64,000 nt of DNA, from the NCBI RefSeq assembly GCF_019083995.1, contig NZ_JAHRCU010000008.1:150638-214637 (forward strand), given 5' to 3'. The notes beneath the pieces are model-generated. The model did not search any database. It worked only from the letters and a program-made list of their open reading frames with translations, and was not told where the DNA came from. Positions 27,979 to 38,889 of the stretch are shown piece by piece. Every line of letters begins with the position of its first letter. The stretch's first letter is position 1. The position numbers and the translations under genes are program-made. The DNA is from Roseococcus sp. SDR. Lineage in GTDB: Bacteria; Pseudomonadota; Alphaproteobacteria; Acetobacterales; Acetobacteraceae.

Positions 27979-29160
27979 TCAGACGCGCTCGAGGATGCTC
28001 ACGTAGTTGGCGACGGCCGCGCCGCCCATATTGAACACGCCGCCGATCTCGGCGCGCGGCAGTTGCATGGCCCCCGCCTCGCCGGTGAGCTGCATGGCGG
28101 CCAGCGCGTGCATGGAGACGCCGGTCGCGCCGATCGGATGCCCCTTGGCCTTGAGCCCGCCCGAGCGGTTGACCGGCAGGCGGCCATCCTTGCGCGTCCA
28201 GCCTTCCAGGATGGCGCGGCTGCCCTGGCCTTCCGGCGTCAGGCCCATCGCCTCGTATTCGATGAGCTCGGCCACCGTGAAGCAGTCATGCGTCTCGGCG
28301 AAGGAGAGATCGGCGAGGGTGAGGCCGGCGGCCGCGAAGGCCCGTGCCCAGGCCTCGCGAGCGCCCTCGAAGCGGATGATGTCGCGCCGGGCGATGGGCA
28401 GGAAGTCGTTCACCTGCGCGGTGCCGCGGAAGCGCACGGCACGCCGCGCGGTGGCGGCCACATCGCCCTCGGCGATGATCAGCGCCGCCGCGCCGTCCGA
28501 GACCAGGCTGCAGTCGGTGCGCTTCAGGGGGCGGGCGACGAAGGGGTTCTTCTCGCTCTCGTTGCGGCAGAACTCATAGCCGAGATCCTTGCGCATCTGG
28601 GCATAGGGGTTGTCGACGCCGTTCGCATGGTTCTTGGCGGCGATGGCGGCCAGCGCGTCGGAGCTGTCGCCATGGCGCTGGAAATAGGCCTCGGCGATGC
28701 GGGCGAAGACGCCGGCGAAGCCGGCCTCGATCCCGGCCTCGGTCTTGAGGTGGGAGGCGGAGAGCAGGATCTCGCCCACGCGCGGGCCAGGGGTGGAGGT
28801 CATCTTCTCCACGCCGACGACCAGCGTGATGCGGCCACGTTTCGCGCCCAGGAAATCCAGCGCGCCATGGATGGCGGCGGTGCCGGTGGCACAGGCATTC
28901 TCGAAGCGGGTCGCGGGCTTGAAGCGCAGCTCCGGTACGGCCTGGAAGACGAGGGAAGAGGGGAAGTCCTGCGCCTGGAAGCCGCCATTGAAGGTGCCGA
29001 GGAAGACGGCATCCACCTCATGCGGCTCGAGACCGGCATCGGCGATGGCCTCGCGCGCGACGAGGCCGATCAGCGCCTCGGCGTCCGGCGCCTCCTCCAG
29101 CTTGCCGAAGCGGCTATGCGCCCAGCCGATGATGGCGGCGTCATGTTGCGATGCGGTCAT
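27979..29160 (-). CDS. thiolase family acetyl-CoA acetyltransferase (SCP2-type)
   Basis: A 393-aa thiolase-fold enzyme of fatty-acyl or sterol-type CoA metabolism. The nucleophilic Cys is in FENACATGTAAIHGALD, the second-domain His in FAETHDCFTVAE, and the conserved GHPIGATGVSMHALAAMQL loop and C-terminal FNMGGAAVANYVSILER are intact, so it should be active in condensing or cleaving acyl-CoA thioesters. It stands alone on the minus strand between the metallopeptidase (24 bp) and a 310-bp gap. An 18-bp perfect palindrome 85 bp upstream of its ATG is a likely operator. Confidence 0.88.
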   Translation of the reverse strand: MTASQHDAAIIGWAHSRFGKLEEAPDAEALIGLVAREAIADAGLEPHEVDAVFLGTFNGGFQAQDFPSSLVFQAVPELRFKPATRFENACATGTAAIHGALDFLGAKRGRITLVVGVEKMTSTPGPRVGEILLSASHLKTEAGIEAGFAGVFARIAEAYFQRHGDSSDALAAIAAKNHANGVDNPYAQMRKDLGYEFCRNESEKNPFVARPLKRTDCSLVSDGAAALIIAEGDVAATARRAVRFRGTAQVNDFLPIARRDIIRFEGAREAWARAFAAAGLTLADLSFAETHDCFTVAELIEYEAMGLTPEGQGSRAILEGWTRKDGRLPVNRSGGLKAKGHPIGATGVSMHALAAMQLTGEAGAMQLPRAEIGGVFNMGGAAVANYVSILERV

Positions 29161-29245
29161 GGCAGCTTTCCTCTCGTTTCGGAGAGGTTAGGGCAGGGGC
29201 GGGTGCGTTGCCAGTGCTTCGGAATCCGCTGCCAAGGTCCGGACA

Positions 29246-29263
29246 TGTTGCAAATTTGCAACA
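29246..29263. promoter_or_regulatory. 18-bp perfect palindrome upstream of the thiolase gene
   Basis: TGTTGCAAATTTGCAACA is a perfect inverted repeat in an unusually AT-rich patch, 85 bp upstream of the thiolase ATG and about 50 bp upstream of the candidate small RNA. It contains the TTTGCAA core reported for the short-chain acyl-CoA regulators (ScfR/PccR type) of Alphaproteobacteria, but with closer half-sites. It is therefore a plausible operator for a CoA-metabolism gene; the binding protein is not identified. Confidence 0.55.
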
Positions 29264-29310
29264 GATGGCACTTACGTTAAGCGATACATTTTCGAAAAGG
29301 TATTGAACCG

Positions 29311-29416
29311 GGGTTTGCGCAACCCATCTCTGTCCGCGTCGGGCGCTGACTCAGCCCCGACAGCTTTGCCTTCCTCAACCTTGACTTGGCCGCTCCGCAA
29401 GGGGCGGCTTTTTTTT
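29311..29416 (+). ncRNA. candidate small RNA with three hairpins and a U8 terminator
   Basis: Hairpin 1 is GGGTT/AACCC (29311-29325). Hairpin 2 is a 10-bp stem with one bulge, GTCGGG-C-GCTG / CAGC-CCCGAC (29338-29361). A 27-nt C/U-rich single-stranded stretch containing CCTTCCTC follows. Hairpin 3 is GCCGCTCC / GGGGCGGC with a GCAA loop (29389-29408) and is followed by eight T (29409-29416). No protein-coding frame fits, and the next gene (ispDF) is on the other strand, so the terminator serves no visible gene. The 5' end is estimated from TATTGA at 29301-29306 as a possible -10 box; no good -35 is visible. The C/U-rich linker resembles seed regions that pair with ribosome-binding sites. Confidence 0.5.
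29389..29416 (+). terminator. rho-independent terminator, plus strand
   Basis: An 8-bp stem (one G-U pair) with a GCAA loop followed by eight T. The T-tract is only on the plus-strand side, so it terminates rightward transcription, away from the thiolase gene and toward the ispDF 3' end. It forms the 3' end of the candidate small RNA. Confidence 0.85.
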
Positions 29417-29470
29417 GCGCGCTACCTGGGGTGGCAAGAGGCCCGGACAAAGTCTTTCAAGACAAGGGCT

Positions 29471-30613
29471 TCAGTCCGGCACCAGGAGGCTCACCGCCGC
29501 CTGGCAGGCGATGCCTTCGCCCCGGCCGGGGAAGCCCAGGCGCTCCGTCGTCGTCGCCTTCACGCCGATGCGCCGTTCCTCCACGCCCATGATGTCGGCG
29601 AGGCGGGTGATCATCGCCGCCGCATGGGGGCCGATCTTGGGTTGCTCACAGATCAGGGTGACGTCCGCATTGACCAGCATGCCGCCCCGGCCGCGCACGC
29701 GTTCCATGGCGTGCACCAGGAATTGGGCGCTGTCGGCATCACGCCACTTCATCTGCGAGGGCGGGAAGTGGCGGCCGATATCGCCCTCGGCCAGCGCGCC
29801 GTAGATCGCATCGCAGAGCGCGTGGATGCCGACATCGGCGTCGGAATGGCCATCGAGGCCGAGTTCGTGCGGGATGGTCACGCCGCAGAGGATCAAGGGG
29901 CGGCCGGGCACCAGGCGGTGCACGTCGAAGCCGGTGCCGATGCGCGGAAGCAGCCGCGGCTGAAGGGTGGATTCCACGCGGGCCAGATCCTCCGGGAAGG
30001 TGATTTTGACATTGCTCTCATGGCCCGGAACCAGGGCCACGCTCTCGCCGATCCATTCCAGGAGCTGCGCGTCATCCGTCGCCTCCGCCGTCGCGGCCTC
30101 GTGGGCGGCGCGGATCGTGTCGAAGCGGAAGGCCTGGGGTGTCTGGGCGCGGAACAGGCCGGCGCGCGGCACCGTCTCGCCGATCACGCCGCCTTCGCCG
30201 CGCTTCAGCGTGTCGGAAACCGGCTGGGCGGGGATGGCGCCGGCGCGCGCCTCGAGCGCGGCCAGCAGCGTGGGGATGGTCCCGGCCGGGATGACGGGCC
30301 GGGCAGCGTCATGCACGAGAACGGCGCTGGGGGTGAGCGGGGCGAGGGCGGCGAGCCCGGCCTTCACGCTGGCCTGGCGCGTGGCGCCGCCGGTCACGGG
30401 CGGCAGATGCGGCAGCCCCTCCAGCATGGCGGCGATGCGCGCCTCTTCGCCCGCCGCGCAGACCGGCTGCAGGGCCTGGACGTGGCCGCCCGCCAGCAGG
30501 GCCTCCGCCGCCACCCGCAGCACCGGGCGGCCCAGGAGCAGGGCATATTGCTTGGGTTGGGGCGCGCCGAAGCGCTCGCCGCGCCCCGCGGCCAGGAGAA
30601 GGGCTGCGATCAT
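29471..30613 (-). CDS. ispDF: bifunctional IspD/IspF isoprenoid synthesis enzyme
   Basis: A 380-aa fusion of two MEP-pathway enzymes. The N-terminal half is the cytidylyltransferase forming CDP-ME (IAALLLAAGRGERFG, the PKQYALLLGRPV lysine and VLVHDAARPV). The C-terminal half is 2C-methyl-D-erythritol 2,4-cyclodiphosphate synthase (GTGFDVHRL, LDGHSDADVGIHALCDAIYGA and the metal-binding residues). ATG 30613 has a CGGAG ribosome site 5 nt upstream; an ATG seven codons earlier (30634) lacks one. The intervening step enzyme IspE is not in the window. It is divergent from dusB; in many relatives the order is ispDF-dusB-ntrBC on one strand. Confidence 0.96.
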   Translation of the reverse strand: MIAALLLAAGRGERFGAPQPKQYALLLGRPVLRVAAEALLAGGHVQALQPVCAAGEEARIAAMLEGLPHLPPVTGGATRQASVKAGLAALAPLTPSAVLVHDAARPVIPAGTIPTLLAALEARAGAIPAQPVSDTLKRGEGGVIGETVPRAGLFRAQTPQAFRFDTIRAAHEAATAEATDDAQLLEWIGESVALVPGHESNVKITFPEDLARVESTLQPRLLPRIGTGFDVHRLVPGRPLILCGVTIPHELGLDGHSDADVGIHALCDAIYGALAEGDIGRHFPPSQMKWRDADSAQFLVHAMERVRGRGGMLVNADVTLICEQPKIGPHAAAMITRLADIMGVEERRIGVKATTTERLGFPGRGEGIACQAAVSLLVPD

Positions 30614-30725
30614 CAGCTCCGTCAGATAGGCCATATCGGCGGGCACGGGAATTCGGGGCGAGAAATCTCGTCCGGCGATACGCGCGCCGTGGACGCGGGG
30701 CGCGGTTTTGCGTATGCCTGCCCAA

Positions 30726-31769
30726 ATGATGAGCAACCGCCTCCGGCCCATCTCGCTTGCGCGCGATGTGACCATCGAAACGCCCGTGATCCTCGCACCC
30801 ATGTCGGGCGTGACCGATCTGCCCTTCCGCCGCCTCGCGCGGGCCGAGGGCACCGGGCTTGTGGTCAGCGAGATGATCGCCTCCGCCGCGATGATCCGCG
30901 AGAACCGCCAGAGCCTGAAGATGTGCGACACGACCGATGAGCTGGGCGGGCCCTCCTCCGTCCAGCTCGCCGGCTGCGACCCCGCCGTCATGGCCGAGGC
31001 GGCGCGCCTCGTCGTGGACAAGGGGGCGGCCATCGTGGACATCAATTTCGGCTGCCCGGTGAAGAAGGTGGCGGTGGGCCAGAGCGCCGGTTCCGCCCTC
31101 ATGCGGGACGAGCTACGGGCGGCCGCGATCCTGGAGGCGGTGGTGAAGGCCGTGCCCGTGCCCGTCACGCTCAAGATGCGGATGGGCTGGGACCACCAGA
31201 GCCTGAACGCGCCGAAGCTCGCGCGCATCGCCGAGGAATGCGGCATCCGCCTCGTCACCATCCATGGCCGCACCCGCCAGCAGCTCTACACCGGCGTGGC
31301 GGATTGGGATTTCATCGCCTCGGTGAAGGCGGCGGTCAGCATCCCCGTCATCGCCAATGGCGACATCGTCACCGTGGACAACGCGCTGGACGCGCTGACG
31401 CGCTCGGGCGCCGATGGCGTGATGATCGGGCGTGGCTGCTACGGCCGGCCCTGGTTCCCGCGCCAGGTGGCCGCTTTCCTGCGGGACGGCATTCGCCTGC
31501 CCGATCCGACGCTGGAGGATCAGCTGGCCATCCTGCTCAGGCACTACCGGGCCATCCTGGAGCATCACGGCGAGGGCGTGGGCGTGCGCATGGCGCGCAA
31601 GCATGTCGCCTGGTATTCGCGGGGCCTGCCGGGCAGCGCCGAGTTCCGCGCCCAGGTGAACCGCGTCGAGATGGGCGAGGCGGCGGAAGACCTCATCATG
31701 GGCTTCTACGGACCTCTCATCGAGCGTGGCCATGCGCCCGCCTCAGAGCCCTGGCGGGAGGCGGCATGA
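30726..31769 (+). CDS. dusB: tRNA-dihydrouridine synthase (NifR3)
   Basis: A 347-aa FMN-dependent TIM-barrel enzyme that reduces uridines in the tRNA D-loop. [16 protein letters not shown], the catalytic Cys in [33 protein letters not shown] and [12 protein letters not shown] mark the active site. ATG 30726 or the adjacent 30729 is the start; an upstream TTG at 30708 is less likely. It heads the Ntr block, as nifR3 does in Rhodobacter and Azospirillum, and its stop overlaps the ntrB ATG (ATGA, 31766-31769), so it probably co-transcribes with the nitrogen-control genes. Confidence 0.95.
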   Translation: MMSNRLRPISLARDVTIETPVILAPMSGVTDLPFRRLARAEGTGLVVSEMIASAAMIRENRQSLKMCDTTDELGGPSSVQLAGCDPAVMAEAARLVVDKGAAIVDINFGCPVKKVAVGQSAGSALMRDELRAAAILEAVVKAVPVPVTLKMRMGWDHQSLNAPKLARIAEECGIRLVTIHGRTRQQLYTGVADWDFIASVKAAVSIPVIANGDIVTVDNALDALTRSGADGVMIGRGCYGRPWFPRQVAAFLRDGIRLPDPTLEDQLAILLRHYRAILEHHGEGVGVRMARKHVAWYSRGLPGSAEFRAQVNRVEMGEAAEDLIMGFYGPLIERGHAPASEPWREAA

Positions 31770-32919
31770 CCGGGGTGATCAGCCGCGTGGCCGCGCTGGC
31801 CCGCCGCCCGCGCGGCTTCGCACTGCCCGACAGCGCGGCCATCCTGCAGGCCCTGCCCATGCCGGCCGTGGTGCTGGATGGCGAGGACCGCTTCCGGTTC
31901 GTGAACCCGGCGGCCGAGCTGTTCTTCCAGCAGTCGCAACAGACATTGATGGGCGTGCCTCTGGCCGAACTGCTGCCGGCCGATCATCGCCTCTTCGCCC
32001 TGCTGCATCAGGTCCGGCTGCAGGACAGCCCTGTGGCGGATCACGACCTCTCGCTGGAGAGCCCGCGCCTTCATCGGCATGGCGTCTCCGTTTACGGCGC
32101 GCCCATGCCGGACCTGCAGGGCGGCGTGGTGCTGACGCTGCAGGATGGCTCGACCGCGGCCATGCTGGACCGGCAGCTGCACTTCCTGGGCGCGGCGCGG
32201 GGTGCGACCGCCATGGCGGCGATGCTCGCGCATGAGGTGAAGAACCCGCTCTCCGGCATCCGTGGCGCCGCGCAGCTGCTGGAGCAGGGCGCCTCCGACG
32301 GCGACCGCGAGCTCTGCCTGCTGATCCAGGAGGAGAGCGACCGCATCCGCAACCTGGTGGACCGGATGGAGATGTTCTCCGACCGGCCGATCACGCGGCG
32401 TGCGGTGAACATCCACTCCGTGCTGGACCATGTGCGGCGCGTCGCGCAATCGGGCTTCGCCTGCCATCTGCGCATCGTCGAGGAATACGACCCCTCGCTG
32501 CCCGCCGTCTGGGGCGACCGGGACCAGCTGATCCAGATCCTCCTGAACCTCGTGAAGAACGCTTCTGAAGCGCTGAGCGATGGGACTGGTGCGGGCGGCA
32601 GCGGCGAGATCCTGCTCTCCACCGCCTATCACCACGGCGTGCGCATCGCGGTGCCCGGCAGCAGCGAGCGCGTGCACCTGCCCCTGCAGGTCATCGTCCG
32701 CGACAATGGGCCGGGCATTCCCGAGGCGCTGCGCTCCACGCTCTTCGAGCCCTTCGTGACCACGAAGCGCGGCGGGCAGGGGCTTGGCCTCGCGCTGGTC
32801 GCGAAGCTCGTTTCCAACCATGGCGGGCTGATCGAATGCGACAGCCGCCCCGGCCGCACCACCTTCCGCCTGTCCCTGCCGGCCCAGCCCCCGGGTCAGG
32901 CGGCGAATGAGAGTGACGA

Positions 32920-32923
<4 letters not shown>
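31766..32923 (+). CDS. ntrB: nitrogen regulation sensor kinase NtrB
   Basis: A 385-aa cytosolic histidine kinase that phosphorylates or dephosphorylates NtrC in response to PII and glutamine. A PAS domain ([29 protein letters not shown]) precedes the phosphoacceptor His in [22 protein letters not shown]. The ATPase has N-box [11 protein letters not shown]1 DNGPGIP and G2 [19 protein letters not shown]. The start is set by the ATGA overlap with dusB, and the stop overlaps the ntrC ATG by 4 bp. Domain order and length match NtrB. Confidence 0.95.
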
Positions 32924-34362
<1,439 letters not shown>

Positions 34363-34375
34363 GCGGCCCCTGACC

Positions 34376-36622
34376 ATGGTGAAGCCAGCCAGGGTCCCGC
34401 TGCTGCGACGCCTGGCCGACATGCTGCTCGGCCGGGGTGTGACGCTCGGCCTCGCGGTGGGCGCCCTTCTCATGGGCATCCTCACCTTCGTGGTGCTGTC
34501 GGATGGCAGCCCGCTCGGGCCGACGCGGCCCGGGCAGGTGGTCGCGCTCGTCCTCATCAACCTGGCCATCATCCTGCTGCTGCTGGCCTCGCTCGCCGGG
34601 CAGCTCGTGCGTGTCTGGGCGGAGCGGCGGCGTGGTTCGGCCGGATCGCGGCTGCACACGCGGCTCGTCTTGCTGTTTTCGGTGGTCGCCATCGTGCCGG
34701 CGATGCTGCTGGCAGGCTTCTCGGCGATCTTCTTCAACCTCGGCATCCAGGCCTGGTTCAGCGACCGCGTGCGGACGGCCCTCGAAGCCTCGCTGATGGC
34801 CAGCCGCGCCTATTTCGAAGAGCACCAGAACAACATCCGAGCCGACGCGCTCGCCATGGCGAATGACCTGAACCGTGCCGTCGTGCTGCTGCCCGATCAA
34901 AGCCTGGCCTTCGCCCGCGTCCTCGCCACCCAGGCCAGCGCGCGCGGCCTGACGGAGGCGGTGGTGTTCGAGCCGCTGCTGGGCCGCATCGTCGCGCATG
35001 CGGGTGTGACCTCCGCCTTCCTGCTCTCGCCTCCGCCCGACTGGGCGATCGAGATCGCGACCGGCGGCGAGGTGGCGGTGGTCGCCGTGGAGGAGGAGAA
35101 CCGGGTGCGCGCCATCGTGGCGCTGACGCCCACCTCCGGCTTGCAGCTCATGATCGGCCGGCCGGTCGATTCCTCGGTGCTGGAGCACATGCAGCGCACC
35201 GAGCAGGCGGTGACGGCCTATCAGGCGATCGACCGCAATCGCGAGGGGCTACAGATCACCTTCGTGATGATCTTTGCCATCGGCGCGCTGCTCGTGCTGC
35301 TCGCCGCCGTGCTGGTTGGACTCGTCCTCGCCAATCAGTTGGCGGGGCCGATTTCGCGCCTGATCACCGCGGCCGAGCGGGTGCGCGGCGGCGATCTCTC
35401 GGTGCGCGTCGAGGAGGGCGACGGCGATGACGAGATCGGCAGCCTGAGCCGCGCCTTCAACCGCATGACCAACCAGCTCGCTGGCCAGCGCAGCGAGCTT
35501 CTGGAGGCCTATCGCCAGATCGCCGAGCGGCAGAACTTCACCGAGGCCGTGCTGGGCGGCGTCTCGGCCGGCATCGTGGGGCTCGACCAGGAATTGCGGG
35601 TGAACCTGCCCAACCGCAGCGCGAGCCAACTGCTCGGCATCGACCTCGATCGCGAGATCGGCCGCCTGATGGCGGATGTGGCGCCGGAATTCGCGGGGCT
35701 GCTGGCCCAGCCCGGCACCACCCGCACGGCCGAGATCCGCGTGGGCCCGCCCAATGAGCGCAAGACGCTGCTGGCCCGCCTCTCGCCCGAGATGGAAGGG
35801 CAGGGGCATGTGCTGACCTTCGATGACATCTCAGCCCTGCTGACGGCGCAGCGCCAGGCCGCCTGGGCGGATGTGGCGCGGCGCATCGCGCATGAGATCA
35901 AGAACCCGCTGACGCCCATCCAGCTCAGCGCCGAGCGCCTGAAGCGCCGCTACCTGAAGCAGATCACGCACGACCCCGAGACCTTCACCGCCTGCACCGA
36001 CACCATCGTGCGCCAGGTGGGCGATATCGGCCGCATGGTGGATGAGTTCAGTGCCTTCGCCCGCATGCCCCAGCCGGTGATCCGCCCCGAGGAGATGGGC
36101 CGCCTGGTGCGGGAGGCGCTGGTGCTGCAGCAGCAATCCCGCCCCGAGATCGCCTGGGTGACCGACCTGCCGGAGGAGAAGCATCACGCGGCCTGCGACC
36201 GACGCCTGATCAACCAGGCGCTGACCAATCTGCTCAACAATGCGGCGGATGCCATCGCCATGCGGGTCCAGCGGGACGAAGAGGAGGGCCTTGCCTGCCC
36301 CAGGCCGGTCGGCCATATCCGGGTGAGCTTGTCTTCCGATGCGGGGCGTCTGATCATCGCGGTGGAAGATGACGGGATCGGCCTGCCGGCGGGGGACCAG
36401 CGAGACCGGCTGACCGAGCCCTATGTGACGCACAAGACAAAGGGAACCGGCCTTGGTCTCGCGATCGTGAAGAAGATCATGGAGGACCACCGCGGGAGCA
36501 TCCGCCTGGGCGATTCGCGCGAGGGGCGTGGCGCGCGGGCCGAGCTGATCCTGCCGGAGCTGGAGGCCGAGGTGGCCGGTGCCGCCGAGGGGGAGACCAG
36601 GGAGCCGCGGCATGGCGCATGA
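34376..36622 (+). CDS. ntrY: transmembrane sensor kinase NtrY
   Basis: A 748-aa membrane kinase. Three or four hydrophobic helices (LGLAVGALLMGILTFVVL; VALVLINLAIILLLLASLAG; LVLLFSVVAIVPAMLLAG; and FVMIFAIGALLVLLAAVLVGLVLA) enclose a periplasmic domain. A HAMP linker (LITAAERVRGGDLSVRVEEG), a PAS domain and the kinase core follow; the phospho-His is in RRIAHEIKNPLTPIQLSAERLKRRY. N-box NLLNNAADAI and the G-boxes are intact. It is paired with NtrX, whose start overlaps its end by 11 bp. In Alphaproteobacteria NtrYX tunes nitrogen, redox and envelope responses. Confidence 0.95.
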   Translation: MVKPARVPLLRRLADMLLGRGVTLGLAVGALLMGILTFVVLSDGSPLGPTRPGQVVALVLINLAIILLLLASLAGQLVRVWAERRRGSAGSRLHTRLVLLFSVVAIVPAMLLAGFSAIFFNLGIQAWFSDRVRTALEASLMASRAYFEEHQNNIRADALAMANDLNRAVVLLPDQSLAFARVLATQASARGLTEAVVFEPLLGRIVAHAGVTSAFLLSPPPDWAIEIATGGEVAVVAVEEENRVRAIVALTPTSGLQLMIGRPVDSSVLEHMQRTEQAVTAYQAIDRNREGLQITFVMIFAIGALLVLLAAVLVGLVLANQLAGPISRLITAAERVRGGDLSVRVEEGDGDDEIGSLSRAFNRMTNQLAGQRSELLEAYRQIAERQNFTEAVLGGVSAGIVGLDQELRVNLPNRSASQLLGIDLDREIGRLMADVAPEFAGLLAQPGTTRTAEIRVGPPNERKTLLARLSPEMEGQGHVLTFDDISALLTAQRQAAWADVARRIAHEIKNPLTPIQLSAERLKRRYLKQITHDPETFTACTDTIVRQVGDIGRMVDEFSAFARMPQPVIRPEEMGRLVREALVLQQQSRPEIAWVTDLPEEKHHAACDRRLINQALTNLLNNAADAIAMRVQRDEEEGLACPRPVGHIRVSLSSDAGRLIIAVEDDGIGLPAGDQRDRLTEPYVTHKTKGTGLGLAIVKKIMEDHRGSIRLGDSREGRGARAELILPELEAEVAGAAEGETREPRHGA

Positions 36623-38006
36623 CATCCTGATCGTGGATGACGAGCCGGATATCCGCTCGCTGATCGACGGAATCCTCTCGGATGAGGGCTACGAGACCCG
36701 GCAGGCGCATAATTCGGACACGGCCATCGCGCATTTCCGCGCGCGCCGGCCATCGCTCGTGATCCTCGACATCTGGCTGGCCAATTCCCGCATGGACGGG
36801 CTCGAGATCCTGGACGCGCTGCACCGCGAGGAGCCGCATGTCCCCTGCGTGATGATCTCGGGCCATGGCAATATCGAGACCGCGGTGCAGGCGATCCAGA
36901 AGGGCGCCTTCGACTTCATCGAGAAGCCGTTCAAGAGCGACCGGCTGCTGCTGATCGTGGCGCGCGCCCTGGAAGCGGCAAAGCTGAAGCGCGAGATCAG
37001 CGACCTCCGGCTGCGCGCCGGTTCGGAAGCGGAGCTGATCGGCGGTTCCGCCGCCATGGCGCAGATCCGCTCGGCCATAGAGCGCGTGGCGCCGACCAAC
37101 TCGCGCGTGCTGATCAGCGGCCCGCCGGGCACCGGCAAGGAGGTGGCGGCGCGCATGCTCCATGCGCGCTCCCGCCGCGCCGATGGGCCTTTCGTCGCGC
37201 TGAATTGCGCGACGCTCGATCCCTCCCGCATCGAGGAGGAGCTGTTCGGCGTGGAGCCGCGCGGCGACCAGCCGCGCCGCGCCGGGACGCTGGAGCGCGC
37301 GCATGGCGGCACGCTGCTGCTGGACGAGGTCTCCGACATGCCGCTGGAGACCCAGGGCAAGATCGTCCGCGCGCTGCAGGAGCAGGGCTTCGAGCGCATC
37401 GGCGGCGCCACGCGCGTGAAGGTGGATGTGCGCGTCATCGCCACCACCAACAAGGACCTCCAGGCCGAGATCGCGGCCGGGCGCTTCCGCGAGGACCTGT
37501 TCTATCGCCTTTCCGTCGTGCCGCTGCGCATGCCCGCGCTGCGCGAGCGGCGGGAGGATGTGCCAGCCCTCGCCCGCCACTTCATGACGCGCTCCATCGA
37601 AAGCTCGGGCCTCGCCCCCCGCGCACTGGCGGAGGACACGATCGCGGCGCTGCAGACGCATGACTGGCCCGGCAATGTGCGCCAGCTGCGCAACCTGATG
37701 GATTGGCTGCTGATCATGGCACCTGGCGATTCGGGCTCGCCCATCCGGGCGGAATCGCTGCCGCCCGAGATCGTCTCCACGGCGCCCTCCATGCTGCGGC
37801 TGGACCGATCCAGCGAGATCATGACGCTGCCGCTGCGTGACGCGCGGGAGGCCTTCGAGCGGCAATATCTGGAGGCGCAATTGCTGCGCTTCGGCGGCAA
37901 TATCAGCCGGACTGCCAATTTCGTCGGCATGGAACGCAGCGCGCTGCACCGCAAGCTGAAATTCCTGGGCGTCCACGCGGAAGACAGGGCCTCGGGAACC
38001 GCCTAA
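36612..38006 (+). CDS. ntrX: response regulator NtrX (AAA+, lacks GAFTGA)
   Basis: A 464-aa regulator. ATG 36612 (MAHDILIVDDEPDIRSLIDG) opens directly on the receiver; the phospho-Asp is in LVILDIWLANSRMDG and the Lys in FIEKPFK. The AAA+ module has Walker A GPPGTGKEVAARML and Walker B TLLLDEVSDMP. Where NtrC has GAFTGA, this protein reads LFGVEPRGDQPRRAGTLERAHGG, so the sigma-54 contact loop is missing, as known for alphaproteobacterial NtrX. The Fis-type helix-turn-helix LLRFGGNISRTANFVGMERSALHRKLKFLG is intact. It probably acts at sigma-70 promoters. Confidence 0.94.
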   Translation: MAHDILIVDDEPDIRSLIDGILSDEGYETRQAHNSDTAIAHFRARRPSLVILDIWLANSRMDGLEILDALHREEPHVPCVMISGHGNIETAVQAIQKGAFDFIEKPFKSDRLLLIVARALEAAKLKREISDLRLRAGSEAELIGGSAAMAQIRSAIERVAPTNSRVLISGPPGTGKEVAARMLHARSRRADGPFVALNCATLDPSRIEEELFGVEPRGDQPRRAGTLERAHGGTLLLDEVSDMPLETQGKIVRALQEQGFERIGGATRVKVDVRVIATTNKDLQAEIAAGRFREDLFYRLSVVPLRMPALRERREDVPALARHFMTRSIESSGLAPRALAEDTIAALQTHDWPGNVRQLRNLMDWLLIMAPGDSGSPIRAESLPPEIVSTAPSMLRLDRSSEIMTLPLRDAREAFERQYLEAQLLRFGGNISRTANFVGMERSALHRKLKFLGVHAEDRASGTA

Positions 38007-38016
38007 GCTTCTTCGC

Positions 38017-38889
38017 ATGTCGAAGATCGCTTATGTGAACGGGGCCTATCTCCCCCAGCGCCACGCCTCGGTGAATGTCGAGGATCGCGGCTACCAGTTC
38101 GGCGACGGGATCTATGAGGTGGTGCACCTCTACCGTGGCCGCTTCATCGACGAGGACCGCCACCTCGACCGGCTGGAGCGCTCGCTGAGGGAAATCCACC
38201 TTTCCATGCCCATGCCGCGCGCGGCGCTGCGCATGGTGCTGATGGAAGTGGCGCGGCGCAACCGCGTGACCGATGGGCTGCTCTACATGCAGGTGACGCG
38301 CGGCGTGGCGCGGCGCGACCATGCCTTCCCGAAGACGCCTGTGCCCGTCTCGCTCGTCGTCACGGTACGGCACATCCCGCCCTACCCGAAGGATGTGGAC
38401 CGCTGGACCATCAGCGCCATCACCCACCCCGACCTGCGCTGGGCACGGCGCGACATCAAGAGCGTGAACCTTCTGCCCAATGTGCTGGCCCGGCAGGCGG
38501 CGCGTGAGGCCGGTTCGGCCGAGGCGATCCTCTACGAGGAGGCGACCGGCATGGTGACGGAAGGCGCCGCCACCTCCTTCTGGATCGTGGATGCTGAGGG
38601 CGTGCTGCGGACCCGTCACCTCGACCATGTGATCCTGCCTGGCTGCACGCGCGGCGCGCTGATCGCCGAGATGGAGGCGGCGGGCATCCCCTACAGCCTG
38701 GAGCCCTTCAGCCTTGATGAACTGGCCGGCGCCAAGGAAGCCTTCCTGACCTCGGCGACCTCCTTCGTGAAGCCCATCGTGAAGATTGATGGCCGCGCGG
38801 TGGGGGATGGGCAGGTGGGGCCCATCACGCGACGGCTGTTCGATCTGTTCTCCCGGCATGTGCATGCCGGACTGGGCAACGCCGCATGA
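38017..38889 (+). CDS. dat: D-amino-acid transaminase
   Basis: A 290-aa PLP enzyme of fold type IV. The internal-aldimine Lys is in RRDIKSVNLLPNVLARQ; N-terminal DRGYQFGDGIYEVVHLYRGRF and the TEGAATSFWIVD loop with the phosphate-binding C-terminal FLTSATSFVKPI are typical. It interconverts D-amino acids (commonly D-Ala and D-Glu), supplying peptidoglycan precursors. A dat gene between ntrX (and trkA) and hfq is also seen in Rhizobiales; here trkA is absent. The stop overlaps the next ATG (ATGA). The precise substrate (D-amino acid versus branched-chain) is inferred. Confidence 0.85.
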   Translation: MSKIAYVNGAYLPQRHASVNVEDRGYQFGDGIYEVVHLYRGRFIDEDRHLDRLERSLREIHLSMPMPRAALRMVLMEVARRNRVTDGLLYMQVTRGVARRDHAFPKTPVPVSLVVTVRHIPPYPKDVDRWTISAITHPDLRWARRDIKSVNLLPNVLARQAAREAGSAEAILYEEATGMVTEGAATSFWIVDAEGVLRTRHLDHVILPGCTRGALIAEMEAAGIPYSLEPFSLDELAGAKEAFLTSATSFVKPIVKIDGRAVGDGQVGPITRRLFDLFSRHVHAGLGNAA

